Origin: Rhodopseudomonas palustris
GTDB lineage: Bacteria; Pseudomonadota; Alphaproteobacteria; Rhizobiales; Xanthobacteraceae
Assembly: GCA_016215605.1 (NCBI GenBank)
Contig: JACRJB010000028.1
Span: forward strand, 1-49,653
Length of the DNA stretch: 49,653 bases
Reading direction: 5' to 3'
The position numbers and the translations under genes were made by a program. The notes beneath the pieces are model-generated. The model worked only from the letters and a program-made list of their open reading frames with translations. It made no database searches and was not told where the DNA came from. Position 1 is the stretch's first letter, and every line of letters starts with the position of its first letter. Positions 18,152 through 26,185 of the stretch are shown here, piece after piece.

Positions 18152-19399
18152 CTACTTCGCGACGCCGGCGAGCGACAATACGGTGTGCAACAGCACGTTG
18201 GCGCCGGCGGCGCAGTCGGTCTGGGTCGCGTCCTCCAGCTCGTTGTGGCTGACGCCGTCCTTGCACGGCACGAAGATCATCGCCGTCGGCATCTTGACGT
18301 TGAGATTGCAGGCGTCGTGCCCGGCGCCGGAGGTGATGCGGCGGCTGGCATAGCCGAGCGCGTTCGCGGCATTCTCGACCGCGCCGACCAGCGCCTTGTC
18401 GAAATGCGTCGGCTCCTTGCGCCAGACCAGATCGAGCGTGAGGTCGACCTTGCGCCTGGCGGCGATCTCCGCCGCTGCGGCGCGGATCCGCGTGTCGAGC
18501 TGGGCGAGGATCGCCGCGTCGGCGCTCCGGGCGTCGATGGTGAAAGCGATTTCGCCGGGAATGACGTTGCGCGAGGGGGCTGCGATCACCGCTTCGCCGA
18601 CGGTGCCGACGGCGTTGCCGAGCTCGGTCGCGATCTTTTCGACCGCCAGCACGATCTCGGACAGCGTCGCCAGCGCATCGCGGCGCAGGTTCATCGGCGT
18701 CGAGCCGGCGTGGCTTTCGAAGCCGGTGATCTTGCCGTCGTACCACAGCACGCCCTGGCCGTTCTCGACCACGCCGATGGTCTTGCCTTCGGCTTCCAGG
18801 ATCGGCCCCTGCTCGATGTGCAATTCGACGAAGCCGCTGAACGGCTGCGCGCCGACCGGCATGTCGCCGCGATAACCGATGTCGTCGAGCGCGGCTGCGA
18901 CGCTGATGCCGGCGGCATCCTTGCGGCCGAGAATGTCGTCGACGGTGAAATCGCCGACGAACGCGGCCGAGCCCATCATCGCCGGCGCGTAGCGCGAGCC
19001 TTCCTCGTTGGTCCAGTTGGTGACGCAGAGCGGCAGCTCGGTCTCGATGCCGGCGTCGTTCAGCGTGCGGATCACTTCGAGCGCGCCGAGGGTGCCGAGA
19101 ATGCCGTCGAACTTGCCGCCGGTCGGCTGGGTGTCGAGATGCGAGCCGAGTCCGATCGGCGGCTTGGACATGTCGCGGCCCTTGCGCAGCGCGAACATGT
19201 TGCCGAGCCCGTCGACCTGCACCTCGAGACCGGCCTTTTCACACGCGGTCCGAAACCAGTCGCGAACCTGCTTGTCCTCCGGCCCGAGCGTCAGGCGCCG
19301 CACGCCGCCCTTCGGCGTGGCGCCGAATTGCGCGGTGGTGTGGATCGTCTCCCACAGGCGCGAGGAATCGATCTGCAGGTTCGAGGCAGGCTTGGTCAT
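18152..19399 (-). CDS. M20-family Zn-dependent amidohydrolase (allantoate / N-carbamoyl-amino acid hydrolase type)
   Basis: A 415-residue enzyme of the allantoate amidohydrolase / beta-ureidopropionase / N-carbamoyl-L-amino acid hydrolase branch of peptidase family M20. Metal ligands are visible: H87 in GSHLDTQPTGGKFDG with bridging D98, the E132-E133 pair in TNEEGSRYAP, the later ELHIEQGP segment and a C-terminal GAGHDA. It removes a carbamoyl or ureido group and so recycles nitrogen from purine or pyrimidine breakdown products or carbamoyl amino acids. Start 19399 has GGAGAT 5 bases upstream. It lies between a LysR gene and a D-2-hydroxyacid dehydrogenase gene on the same strand. Confidence 0.9.
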   Translation of the reverse strand: MTKPASNLQIDSSRLWETIHTTAQFGATPKGGVRRLTLGPEDKQVRDWFRTACEKAGLEVQVDGLGNMFALRKGRDMSKPPIGLGSHLDTQPTGGKFDGILGTLGALEVIRTLNDAGIETELPLCVTNWTNEEGSRYAPAMMGSAAFVGDFTVDDILGRKDAAGISVAAALDDIGYRGDMPVGAQPFSGFVELHIEQGPILEAEGKTIGVVENGQGVLWYDGKITGFESHAGSTPMNLRRDALATLSEIVLAVEKIATELGNAVGTVGEAVIAAPSRNVIPGEIAFTIDARSADAAILAQLDTRIRAAAAEIAARRKVDLTLDLVWRKEPTHFDKALVGAVENAANALGYASRRITSGAGHDACNLNVKMPTAMIFVPCKDGVSHNELEDATQTDCAAGANVLLHTVLSLAGVAK

Positions 19400-19471
19400 G
19401 CGATCTCCGGACGAGCGGCGCCGACTGCGGCGCAGATGAGGATGGCAGAGTTCAACGGCATAAGGCGCGCG

Positions 19472-20431
19472 TCAACCTATGGCCGGTTCGGCCGTCGGCA
19501 GAAGGTTGCGCATTGGGGCGGTGTCGGGCGCGGTCTCCAGCATGAAGCCGCCGGTGTGAGCGATGTCGACAGCGAGTTCGGCGACGCGCTCGATCGCCAC
19601 GGTGTCGGGCGAGGCGAGCCAGCTCGCCGAAAATCGCAGCGGCGAAATCTTCAGGTCGGTCTGCAGCAATTGCAGCCGTCCGTCGGCGAGTTCGTTCTCG
19701 ACGATCGCGGTCGGGATCACCGCGACGCCGAGGCCTTCGATCGCCATGTGGATGACGGTGCCGAGCGACGCCGAGGCGTGCAGACGAATCGGCGGCAGCT
19801 CCGGCTTGTTGAACAGCGAGCGGACGATCTCGTAGGGCTGGGTCTTGCGGGGGAAGGTGATGATCGGAAATTTCGCGAGGTCTTGCACCGTCAGCGGGCC
19901 GGTGCCGAGCCCGAGCGACGGGCTCGCCAGGAAGCCGATCGCATAGTCGCACAGCACGCGGCTGCGCACCGTCGACGCCGTCATCGGCCCGAGCAGGAAG
20001 GCCAGTTCGATCTCCTGCGCCAACAGCCGGGCGCGCAGGTTCGGCGTGATGTCGACCTCGATCTCCAGCGACAGGTTCGGATACAGCCGGTTCACGCGTT
20101 CGATCAGGCGCGGCAGCCAAGTGTGCACGATGGTCTCGGCGACGCCGAGCCGCAGCACGCCGCGCATGCTCGATTGATCGCCGACGGCGGCCAGCATCTC
20201 GGTGCGCAGGCCGATCAGCTTCTCCGCGTAGAGCATCAGCTGCCGACCGCTCGGGGTCGGGGACGCCATGCGATGATCACGCTGCAGCAGCCTGACGCCC
20301 AGCTCCCGCTCCAGCTGCGCGATCCGCTGCGAGATCGCCGGCTGCGTGGTGTTGAGCTTTTGCGCCGCGCCTCGGAAGCTGCCGAGCGTCACGACCCAGA
20401 GGAATGTTTCGAGCGCCTTGAAGTCCACCAT
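19472..20431 (-). CDS. LysR-family transcriptional regulator
   Basis: A 319-residue LysR regulator: winged helix-turn-helix at about 1-60 (FKALETFLWV...GSFRGAAQKLNTTQPAISQRI) and a periplasmic-binding-like effector domain from about 90. The start at 20431 (MVDFKALET) is chosen because GAGGAG lies 8 bases upstream; an earlier ATG at 20446 would place that site inside the coding region. It is divergent from the DUF1445 gene at 20549, and two contiguous palindromes in the gap are good candidate binding sites. It likely controls the DUF1445 gene, the transporter beyond it, and perhaps the amidohydrolase operon on its own strand. Confidence 0.93.
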   Translation of the reverse strand: MVDFKALETFLWVVTLGSFRGAAQKLNTTQPAISQRIAQLERELGVRLLQRDHRMASPTPSGRQLMLYAEKLIGLRTEMLAAVGDQSSMRGVLRLGVAETIVHTWLPRLIERVNRLYPNLSLEIEVDITPNLRARLLAQEIELAFLLGPMTASTVRSRVLCDYAIGFLASPSLGLGTGPLTVQDLAKFPIITFPRKTQPYEIVRSLFNKPELPPIRLHASASLGTVIHMAIEGLGVAVIPTAIVENELADGRLQLLQTDLKISPLRFSASWLASPDTVAIERVAELAVDIAHTGGFMLETAPDTAPMRNLLPTAEPAIG

Positions 20432-20451
20432 CTGGCGACTCCTCATCCTGG

Positions 20452-20503
20452 GATAAGCATGATTTATCGTTTCTGATCAGAAACAAAGATTAGACATTAT
20501 ACT
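20452..20503 (+). promoter_or_regulatory. Putative LysR operator (two adjacent palindromes) and promoter for the DUF1445 gene
   Basis: 20452-20468 is an interrupted palindrome GATAA-N7-TTATC that contains a T-N11-A core, the LysR hallmark. 20469-20484 is a perfect 16-bp palindrome GTTTCTGATCAGAAAC directly abutting it. A good -10 (TATACT, 20498-20503) follows, while the -35 position falls within the second palindrome and is poor, as expected for an activator-dependent promoter reading into 20549. Confidence 0.6.
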
Positions 20504-20548
20504 AGGCTTGCGCTCCATTGCTGTCGAGAGACTAGGCAGGGCGAAAGA

Positions 20549-21367
20549 ATGACTGTTTTTATGGCAGATCCGCAGTTCCAGGCCGATGGCCAGATGCTTC
20601 CTTCCCATCAGGCCAGACTCGCCTATCGGGCCGGACAGTCCGCCAGCACGGCCGGCGTCGCCCCGGGATACGTCCAGGGCAACCTGGCGATCCTCCCCGA
20701 GAAATTCGCCGCTGCCTTCCATCGCTTCTGCCAGCTCAATCCGAAGCCGTGCCCGATCATCGGGATGTCCGATGTCGGCAATCCGAAGATCCCGTCGCTC
20801 GGCCTCGACCTCGACATTCGCACCGACGTGCCGCGCTACCGGGTGTGGCGCGACGGCGAGGTGATCGACGAGCCGACCGACGTCATGGCGCATTGGCGCG
20901 ACGATCTCGTCGCTTTCGTGATCGGCTGTTCGTTTTCGTTCGAAGAGGCGCTGCTGGCGGACGACATCGCGATCCGGCACATCGATTGCAAGGTGCGCGT
21001 TCCGATGTACCGAACCAATATTCCGTGCGCTCCGGCCGGTCCGTTCGCCGGGCCGATGGTGGTGTCGATGCGGCCGCTGAAGCCCAAGGACGCGATCCGC
21101 GCGGTGCAGATCACCTCGCGTTTCCCTGCGGTCCACGGTGCGCCGGTGCATATCGGCCTGCCGCAATCGATCGGGATCGCCGACATTGCCAAGCCCGACT
21201 ACGGCGATCCGGTGCCGATCGCCGATGACGAATTGCCGGTGTTCTGGGCTTGTGGCGTCACTCCGCAGGCGGTGATTGCGGCGGCGAAGGTGCCGTTCGC
21301 AATGACACACGCGCCCGGATTGATGCTTGTCACCGACCTGAAGAACAAGCACCTTGCGGTGCTCTGA
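20549..21367 (+). CDS. DUF1445 / YcsI family putative hydro-lyase
   Basis: A 272-residue protein of the DUF1445 (YcsI) family, annotated as putative hydro-lyase and related to the catalytic domain of mammalian D-glutamate cyclase. Conserved family blocks include [46 protein letters not shown], and the C-terminal [12 protein letters not shown] followed by [12 protein letters not shown]. No signal peptide is present. It is the first gene of a probable operon with an SBP-livHMGF importer and lies divergent to a LysR regulator, so its substrate is probably brought in by that importer and is its inducer. An amino acid-derived acid or lactam is a reasonable guess, not shown. Confidence 0.88.
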   Translation: MTVFMADPQFQADGQMLPSHQARLAYRAGQSASTAGVAPGYVQGNLAILPEKFAAAFHRFCQLNPKPCPIIGMSDVGNPKIPSLGLDLDIRTDVPRYRVWRDGEVIDEPTDVMAHWRDDLVAFVIGCSFSFEEALLADDIAIRHIDCKVRVPMYRTNIPCAPAGPFAGPMVVSMRPLKPKDAIRAVQITSRFPAVHGAPVHIGLPQSIGIADIAKPDYGDPVPIADDELPVFWACGVTPQAVIAAAKVPFAMTHAPGLMLVTDLKNKHLAVL

Positions 21368-21424
21368 GGCCAACCGAACCTTCGATCGCATTACCATCAG
21401 CGCTGGTAGCAAAGGAATATGCCC

Positions 21425-22675
21425 ATGAAGATCGATCGCCGTCATCTGCTGCTCGGAGGCGCCGCGAGCGCCGCAGTCCTGCCGTTCGCGAAGCCTGCAC
21501 GGGCGCAGGCCAAGGAAGTCGTGATCGGTGTGATCTATCCCCTGTCCGGCGCCAGCGCGCAGATCGGTGTCGATGCCCAGAAGGCGTTCCAGACCGCGGC
21601 CGAACTGATCAACAACAAATACGACTTCGACCTGCCGCTGGCGCGCGACGAAGGTCTGCCCGGGCTGGGCGGCGCCAAGGTGCGCCTCGTCTTCGCCGAC
21701 CATCAGGCCGATCCGCAGAAGGGCCGCGCCGAAGCCGAGCGCCTGATCACCCAGGAAAAGGTCAGCGCCATCGTCGGCACCTATCAGAGCGCCGTCGCGG
21801 TCACCGTCAGCCAGATCTGCGAGCGCTACCAGATCCCGTTCCTGTCGGCCGACAATTCGTCGCCGAGCCTGCACCGCCGCGGCCTGAAGTTCTATTTCCG
21901 CGCCGCACCGCACGACGAGATGTTCTCGCAGGCGATGTTCGACTTCTTCGACGCGTTGAAGAAGAAGGGCAAGAAGATCGAGACGCTGGCGCTGTTCCAC
22001 GAGGACACCATCTTCGGCACCGACTCGTCGAACGCACAGCTCAAGCTCGCCCAGGAGCGCGGCTACAAGGTCGTCGCCGACATCAAATATCGCGCCAACT
22101 CGCCGTCGCTGACCGCCGAGGTGCAACAGCTCAAGGCCGCCGATGCCGACGTGCTGATGCCGTCGAGCTACACCACCGACGCCATTCTGCTGATCCGTAC
22201 CATGGGTGAGCTCGGCTACAAGGCCAAGAACATCGTCGCCCAGGATGCCGGCTTCTCCGAGAAGGCGCTGTACGACGCCGTCGGCGACAAGATCCCGGGC
22301 GTGATCTCGCGCGGTTCGTTCTCGCTCGACCTCGCCGCCAAGCGGCCGATGGTCGGCAAGATCAACGACATGTACAAGGCGAATTCCGGCAAGGACTTCA
22401 ACGACTACTCGTCGCGGCAGTTCATGGGCCTGATCGTGATGGCCGACGCCATCAACCGCGCCAAATCGACCGATGGCGAGAAGATCCGCGAAGCGCTGGT
22501 CGCGACCGACATGCCGGGCGAAAAGACCATCATGCCGTGGAAGCAGGTGAAGTTCGACGCCGAAGGCCAGAACACCTTCGCCGACCCGGTGCTGCTGCAA
22601 TATGTCGGCGGCAAGTTCGTCACCATCTTCCCGGAACAGGCCGCGGTCGCCGAGGCGATCTGGCCGATGCCGTAA
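21425..22675 (+). CDS. Branched-chain amino acid-type ABC transporter substrate-binding protein (probable Tat substrate)
   Basis: A 416-residue periplasmic binding protein (Peripla_BP_6). The N-terminus MKIDRRHLLLGGAASAA has a twin-arginine-like RRHLLL motif and ends in PARAQA, so export may be by Tat rather than Sec. The mature part opens EVVIGVIYPLSGASAQIG, typical of LivK-like proteins. The start at 21425 is preferred over an ATG 6 bases upstream, because AAAGGA is then at proper spacing. It is followed by permease and ATPase genes; a palindromic repeat at 22699-22788 separates it from livH. It delivers the ligand to that transporter; the ligand is unknown. Confidence 0.92.
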   Translation: MKIDRRHLLLGGAASAAVLPFAKPARAQAKEVVIGVIYPLSGASAQIGVDAQKAFQTAAELINNKYDFDLPLARDEGLPGLGGAKVRLVFADHQADPQKGRAEAERLITQEKVSAIVGTYQSAVAVTVSQICERYQIPFLSADNSSPSLHRRGLKFYFRAAPHDEMFSQAMFDFFDALKKKGKKIETLALFHEDTIFGTDSSNAQLKLAQERGYKVVADIKYRANSPSLTAEVQQLKAADADVLMPSSYTTDAILLIRTMGELGYKAKNIVAQDAGFSEKALYDAVGDKIPGVISRGSFSLDLAAKRPMVGKINDMYKANSGKDFNDYSSRQFMGLIVMADAINRAKSTDGEKIREALVATDMPGEKTIMPWKQVKFDAEGQNTFADPVLLQYVGGKFVTIFPEQAAVAEAIWPMP

Positions 22676-22698
22676 AGCGGCCTCTTCACCCTGTCCTC

Positions 22699-22788
22699 GT
22701 CATGGCCGGGGGTGGCCCGGCCATCCACGGCCCCGAGCGATGCGCCGCTTTGAAGACGTGGATGCCCGGGTCAAGCCCGGGCATGACG
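22699..22788. repeat. Palindromic intergenic repeat, family C
   Basis: Two hairpins in opposite orientation: CATGGCCGGG...CCCGGCCAT followed by CCACG, then CGTGG followed by ATGCCCGGG/CCCGGGCAT. They occupy the 174-bp gap between the binding-protein gene and livH of the plus-strand transporter. The second unit resembles the GCGCGGGCTTGACCCGCGC stem within the long repeat at 1-329. Confidence 0.75.
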
Positions 22789-22849
22789 TGGTAAATGGGG
22801 CAACGGGCCGATTGATCAGTTTGTATCACCTCTCCGCGGAGACGCTGAT

Positions 22850-23728
22850 TTGACCACCGCCACGATCATCCAGTCCCTGGCCAGCGGCCTGCTGATGGGG
22901 CTTCTCTACGGCCTGGTCGCGGTCGGTCTGGCCCTGATCTTCGGCCTGATGGACGTCACCAACTTCGCCCATGGCGAATTCCTGATGTTGGCGATGTACA
23001 TGACCTTCTTCCTGTTCGCGTTCTTCGCGATCGACCCGCTGCTTGCGGCGCCCCTGGTCGGCGCGGCGATGTTCGTGTTCGGGGCGGTGGCGTATTTGTT
23101 GGTGGTGCGTTTTGCGATGCGCGCCAAGGCCAATATCGGCATGGTGCAGATCTTCACCACTTTCGGCCTGGCGATCCTGATGCGCGGGCTGGCGCAGTAT
23201 TTCTTCACTCCGGATTATCGCAGCATCAACGTCTCGTGGCTCGGCGGCAAGACGATCTCGCTCGGCGGCGTGTTTTTGCCGGTGCCGCAACTGGTCGGCG
23301 CGCTGGTGTCGCTGGCGGCGTTCGGCGCGCTGTACTTCTTCATCAAGAAGACCGATTTCGGTCGCGCGCTCGAGGCGACGCGCGAGGATGCCGGCGCGGT
23401 GGCGCTTGTCGGCATCGACAAGAACAAGGTGTTCGCGCTCGGCTGGGGGCTCGGCGGCGCGCTGGTCGGCCTGGCGGGCGCGGTGATGGCGATGTTCTTC
23501 TACATTTATCCCGACGTCGGCGCCTCGTTCGCGCTGATCGCCTACGTCACCGTGGCGCTGGGCGGCTTCGGCAGCGTGTTCGGCGCCTTCGCCGGCGGCA
23601 TCATCGTCGGTCTGGTCGAGGCGTCGACCGCGCTGATCCTGCCGCCATCGCTGAAATCCGTCGGCATTTACGCGGTGTATTTGCTCGTTGTCTTCATTCG
23701 GCCGCGTGGCCTGTTCGGATCGATCTGA
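22850..23728 (+). CDS. livH: Branched-chain amino acid-type ABC transporter permease, LivH-like
   Basis: A 292-residue LivH-type inner-membrane permease with the family signature LLYGLVAVGLALIFGLMDVTNFAHGEFLML near its N-terminus and about eight hydrophobic helices. It starts at TTG 22850 with GGAGA about 8 bases upstream. Its stop overlaps the next permease start by one base (TGATG), so the two are translationally coupled. It forms the translocation pore with the LivM-like subunit. Confidence 0.93.
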   Translation: MTTATIIQSLASGLLMGLLYGLVAVGLALIFGLMDVTNFAHGEFLMLAMYMTFFLFAFFAIDPLLAAPLVGAAMFVFGAVAYLLVVRFAMRAKANIGMVQIFTTFGLAILMRGLAQYFFTPDYRSINVSWLGGKTISLGGVFLPVPQLVGALVSLAAFGALYFFIKKTDFGRALEATREDAGAVALVGIDKNKVFALGWGLGGALVGLAGAVMAMFFYIYPDVGASFALIAYVTVALGGFGSVFGAFAGGIIVGLVEASTALILPPSLKSVGIYAVYLLVVFIRPRGLFGSI

Positions 23729-24708
23729 TGGACGACGCTCACAGCAAACGCCGCCTCCGCGACCTCATCGTCGCCGCCGTGCTGACCTGCATCGCGGCGC
23801 TGGTCCCGCTGTTCGTCAAGGACGTCTACGTCCAGAACATCATGGTGCTGACCCTGATGTATGCGGCGCTGTCGCAGGCCTGGAACATCCTCGGCGGCTA
23901 TTGCGGCCAGATCTCGCTCGGCCATGCGCTGTATTTCGGGCTCGGCGCCTACACCACGGTTCTGCTGTTCACCAAGTTCGGCGTGCTGCCGTGGTTCGGA
24001 ATGCTCGGCGGCGGACTGATCTCGGCGGTGATCGCGATGGCGCTCGGCTATCCGACCTTCCGGCTGCGCGGGCACTATTTCGTCATCGCCACCATCGTGA
24101 TCGCCGAAATCGGCTTTCTGCTGTTCCACAACTGGGACTGGGCCGGCGCGGCGCTCGGCATCGACATCCCGGTGCGCGGCGACAGCTGGGCCAAATTCCA
24201 GTTCACCCGCAGCAAGCTGCCTTACTACTATTTCGCCCTGGTGTTCTGCTGCGTCGCCTGGCTGGTGACGTGGTGGCTGGAGAATTCGAAATGGGGCTAT
24301 TGGTGGCGCGCGGTGAAGGACAATCCCGAAGCCGCTGAGAGCCTCGGCGTTGTGGTGTTCAATTCCAAGATGGGCGCCGCCGCGGTCTCCGCCTTCCTCA
24401 CCGCGATCGGCGGCGCGTTCTACGCGATGTTCGTGTCCTACATCGACCCCGAAAGCGTGATGACCTTCCAGTTCTCGCTGCTGATGGCGTTGCCGGCCGT
24501 GCTCGGCGGCATCGGCACGCTGTGGGGGCCGGTACTCGGCGCGGTGATCCTGATTCCGCTCACCGAACTGACGCGCTCGTTCATCGGCGGCTCCGGCCGC
24601 GGCGTCGATCTGATCCTGTACGGCACGGTGATCGTGGTGATCTCTTTGGCGCGACCGGAGGGCCTGATCGGCCTGTTCGCAAAGCGGCGCAAGGAGGTGG
24701 CGCGATGA
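23728..24708 (+). CDS. livM: Branched-chain amino acid-type ABC transporter permease, LivM-like
   Basis: A 326-residue LivM-type permease with the motif LGGYCGQISLGHALYFGLGAY, strongly typical of the family, and multiple membrane helices. The ATG at 23728 overlaps the livH stop by one base; the frame is open further upstream inside livH, but only this start gives the normal N-terminus (MDDAHSKRRLRDL). Its stop overlaps the ATPase start (ATGA). It is the partner of the LivH-like subunit in the importer. Confidence 0.94.
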   Translation: MDDAHSKRRLRDLIVAAVLTCIAALVPLFVKDVYVQNIMVLTLMYAALSQAWNILGGYCGQISLGHALYFGLGAYTTVLLFTKFGVLPWFGMLGGGLISAVIAMALGYPTFRLRGHYFVIATIVIAEIGFLLFHNWDWAGAALGIDIPVRGDSWAKFQFTRSKLPYYYFALVFCCVAWLVTWWLENSKWGYWWRAVKDNPEAAESLGVVVFNSKMGAAAVSAFLTAIGGAFYAMFVSYIDPESVMTFQFSLLMALPAVLGGIGTLWGPVLGAVILIPLTELTRSFIGGSGRGVDLILYGTVIVVISLARPEGLIGLFAKRRKEVAR

Positions 24709-25436
24709 CTGCGTTGCTCGAAACACGCGGCGTCTGGCAGCGCTTCGGTGGGCTGATCGCCAACAGCGACGTGTCGATTTCGGTCGGCCGCGGCGAAATC
24801 GTCGGCCTGATCGGCCCGAACGGCGCCGGAAAATCGACGCTGTTCAACCTGATCGCCGGCGTGCTGCCGCCGACGCAGGGCTCGATCATCTTCGATGGTG
24901 AGGACGTGACGAAACTGCCCGCCACGGCGCGCTGCGCCCGCGGCATCGGCCGCACTTTCCAGGTGGTGAAGAGCTTCGAGTCGATGACGGTGATCGACAA
25001 CGTCATCGTCGGCGCGCTGATCCGCACCACGGTGATGCGCGAGGCGCGCCGCAAGGCGCACGAGGTGCTGAAATTCTGCGGCCTCGACGCCCGCGCCGAC
25101 GTGCTGGCGAACCAGTTGATCCCGTCGGAGAAGCGCCGGCTCGAAGTCGCCCGCGCGCTCGCCACCGAGCCGAAGCTGCTGCTGCTCGACGAGGTGCTGA
25201 CGGGGCTGACGCCGACCGAGGCGCAGACCGGCGTCGAACTGGTCCGCCGCGTCCGCGACACCGGCGTCACCGTACTGATGGTCGAACACGTCATGGAAAT
25301 CGTGATGCCGCTGGTCGACCGGGCGATCGTGCTCGATCTCGGCAAGGTGCTCACCGAAGGCAAACCTGCCGACGTCGTCCGCGATCCAAAAGTCATCACT
25401 GCCTATCTAGGGGATCGTCATGCTGTCGGTGCGTGA
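24705..25436 (+). CDS. livG: ABC transporter ATP-binding protein, LivG-like
   Basis: A 243-residue ATPase with Walker A GPNGAGKSTLF, a LivG-style signature region (IPSEKRRLEVARAL) in which the canonical LSGGQ is modified, and Walker B LLLLDEVLTGL. A strong AAGGAGG lies at 24691-24697. The start overlaps the livM stop (ATGA), and its end overlaps the LivF start by 17 bases. It energises import together with LivF. Note the Walker B glutamate is followed by V rather than the usual P. Confidence 0.94.
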   Translation: MTALLETRGVWQRFGGLIANSDVSISVGRGEIVGLIGPNGAGKSTLFNLIAGVLPPTQGSIIFDGEDVTKLPATARCARGIGRTFQVVKSFESMTVIDNVIVGALIRTTVMREARRKAHEVLKFCGLDARADVLANQLIPSEKRRLEVARALATEPKLLLLDEVLTGLTPTEAQTGVELVRRVRDTGVTVLMVEHVMEIVMPLVDRAIVLDLGKVLTEGKPADVVRDPKVITAYLGDRHAVGA

Positions 25437-26124
25437 GGTCACCACCGCCTATAAGGGGCTGGTCGCGATTTCGCAGGTCTCGATCGAAGTCGAGAAGGGC
25501 GAGATCGTCTGCGTCGCCGGCGCCAACGGTGCGGGCAAGTCGACATTGCTGAAATCGATCGCCGGCGCCGAGCGGATCCGGTCCGGCGAGGTGTCGTTCG
25601 ACGGCGACCGGATCGACGGCACGGCGCAGCATTTGATCACCGCGCGCGGCATCGCCTATGTGCCGGAAAATCGTCGGCTGTTTCCGCGGCTGTCGGTGCA
25701 CGACAATCTGCGGCTCGGCAGCTATCTGTTCCGCGGCAAGCCGGATCGCGAGCAGCCGCTGGAGCTGGTGTTCAGCCTGTTCCCGCGGCTGAAGGAGCGG
25801 CTCGAACAACGCGCCGAGACGCTCTCCGGCGGCGAACAGCAGATGCTGGCGATCGGCCGCGCCCTGATGACGCGGCCGCGGCTGCTGATGCTCGACGAGC
25901 CGTCGCAGGGCATCATGCCGAAGCTGGTCAGCGAAATCTTCCAATCGGTGAAGAAGATCCGCGACGCCGGCATGACCGTGCTGATCGTCGAGCAGCGGAT
26001 GGCCGAATGCCTCGAAATCGCCGACCGCGCCTACATTCTGCAGACCGGCCGGGTGCTGATGCAGGGCAAGTCCGCCGAGTTGATGGACAACCCGGACGTC
26101 CGCAAGGCGTATCTGGGCCTGTAG
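25420..26124 (+). CDS. livF: ABC transporter ATP-binding protein, LivF-like
   Basis: A 234-residue ATPase with Walker A GANGAGKSTLL, the canonical signature LSGGEQQMLAIGRAL and Walker B LLMLDEPSQGI. It overlaps livG by 17 bases, so it depends on livG translation. It is the last gene of the DUF1445-SBP-livHMGF operon. A GC-rich hairpin 30 bp downstream separates it from the convergent binding-protein gene. Confidence 0.94.
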   Translation: MLSVREVTTAYKGLVAISQVSIEVEKGEIVCVAGANGAGKSTLLKSIAGAERIRSGEVSFDGDRIDGTAQHLITARGIAYVPENRRLFPRLSVHDNLRLGSYLFRGKPDREQPLELVFSLFPRLKERLEQRAETLSGGEQQMLAIGRALMTRPRLLMLDEPSQGIMPKLVSEIFQSVKKIRDAGMTVLIVEQRMAECLEIADRAYILQTGRVLMQGKSAELMDNPDVRKAYLGL

Positions 26125-26153
26125 GCCGCATCCGAGCGGCCGAGAGAATGGCG

Positions 26154-26171
26154 GGCCGGCAGATGCCGGCC
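26154..26171. terminator. Bidirectional hairpin between convergent livF and SBP genes
   Basis: Arms GGCCGGC and GCCGGCC enclose the 4-base loop AGAT. It lies in the 61-bp gap between the livF stop and the stop of the minus-strand binding-protein gene, a natural place for a shared terminator. There is no clear T-run on either side. Confidence 0.5.
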
Positions 26172-26185
26172 GCCGTTCCGATACT

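Noticed and set aside
20477-22600. A 707-codon open frame on minus opposite the DUF1445 and SBP genes
   Set aside because: Shadow of two conserved plus-strand genes; no start context or domain.
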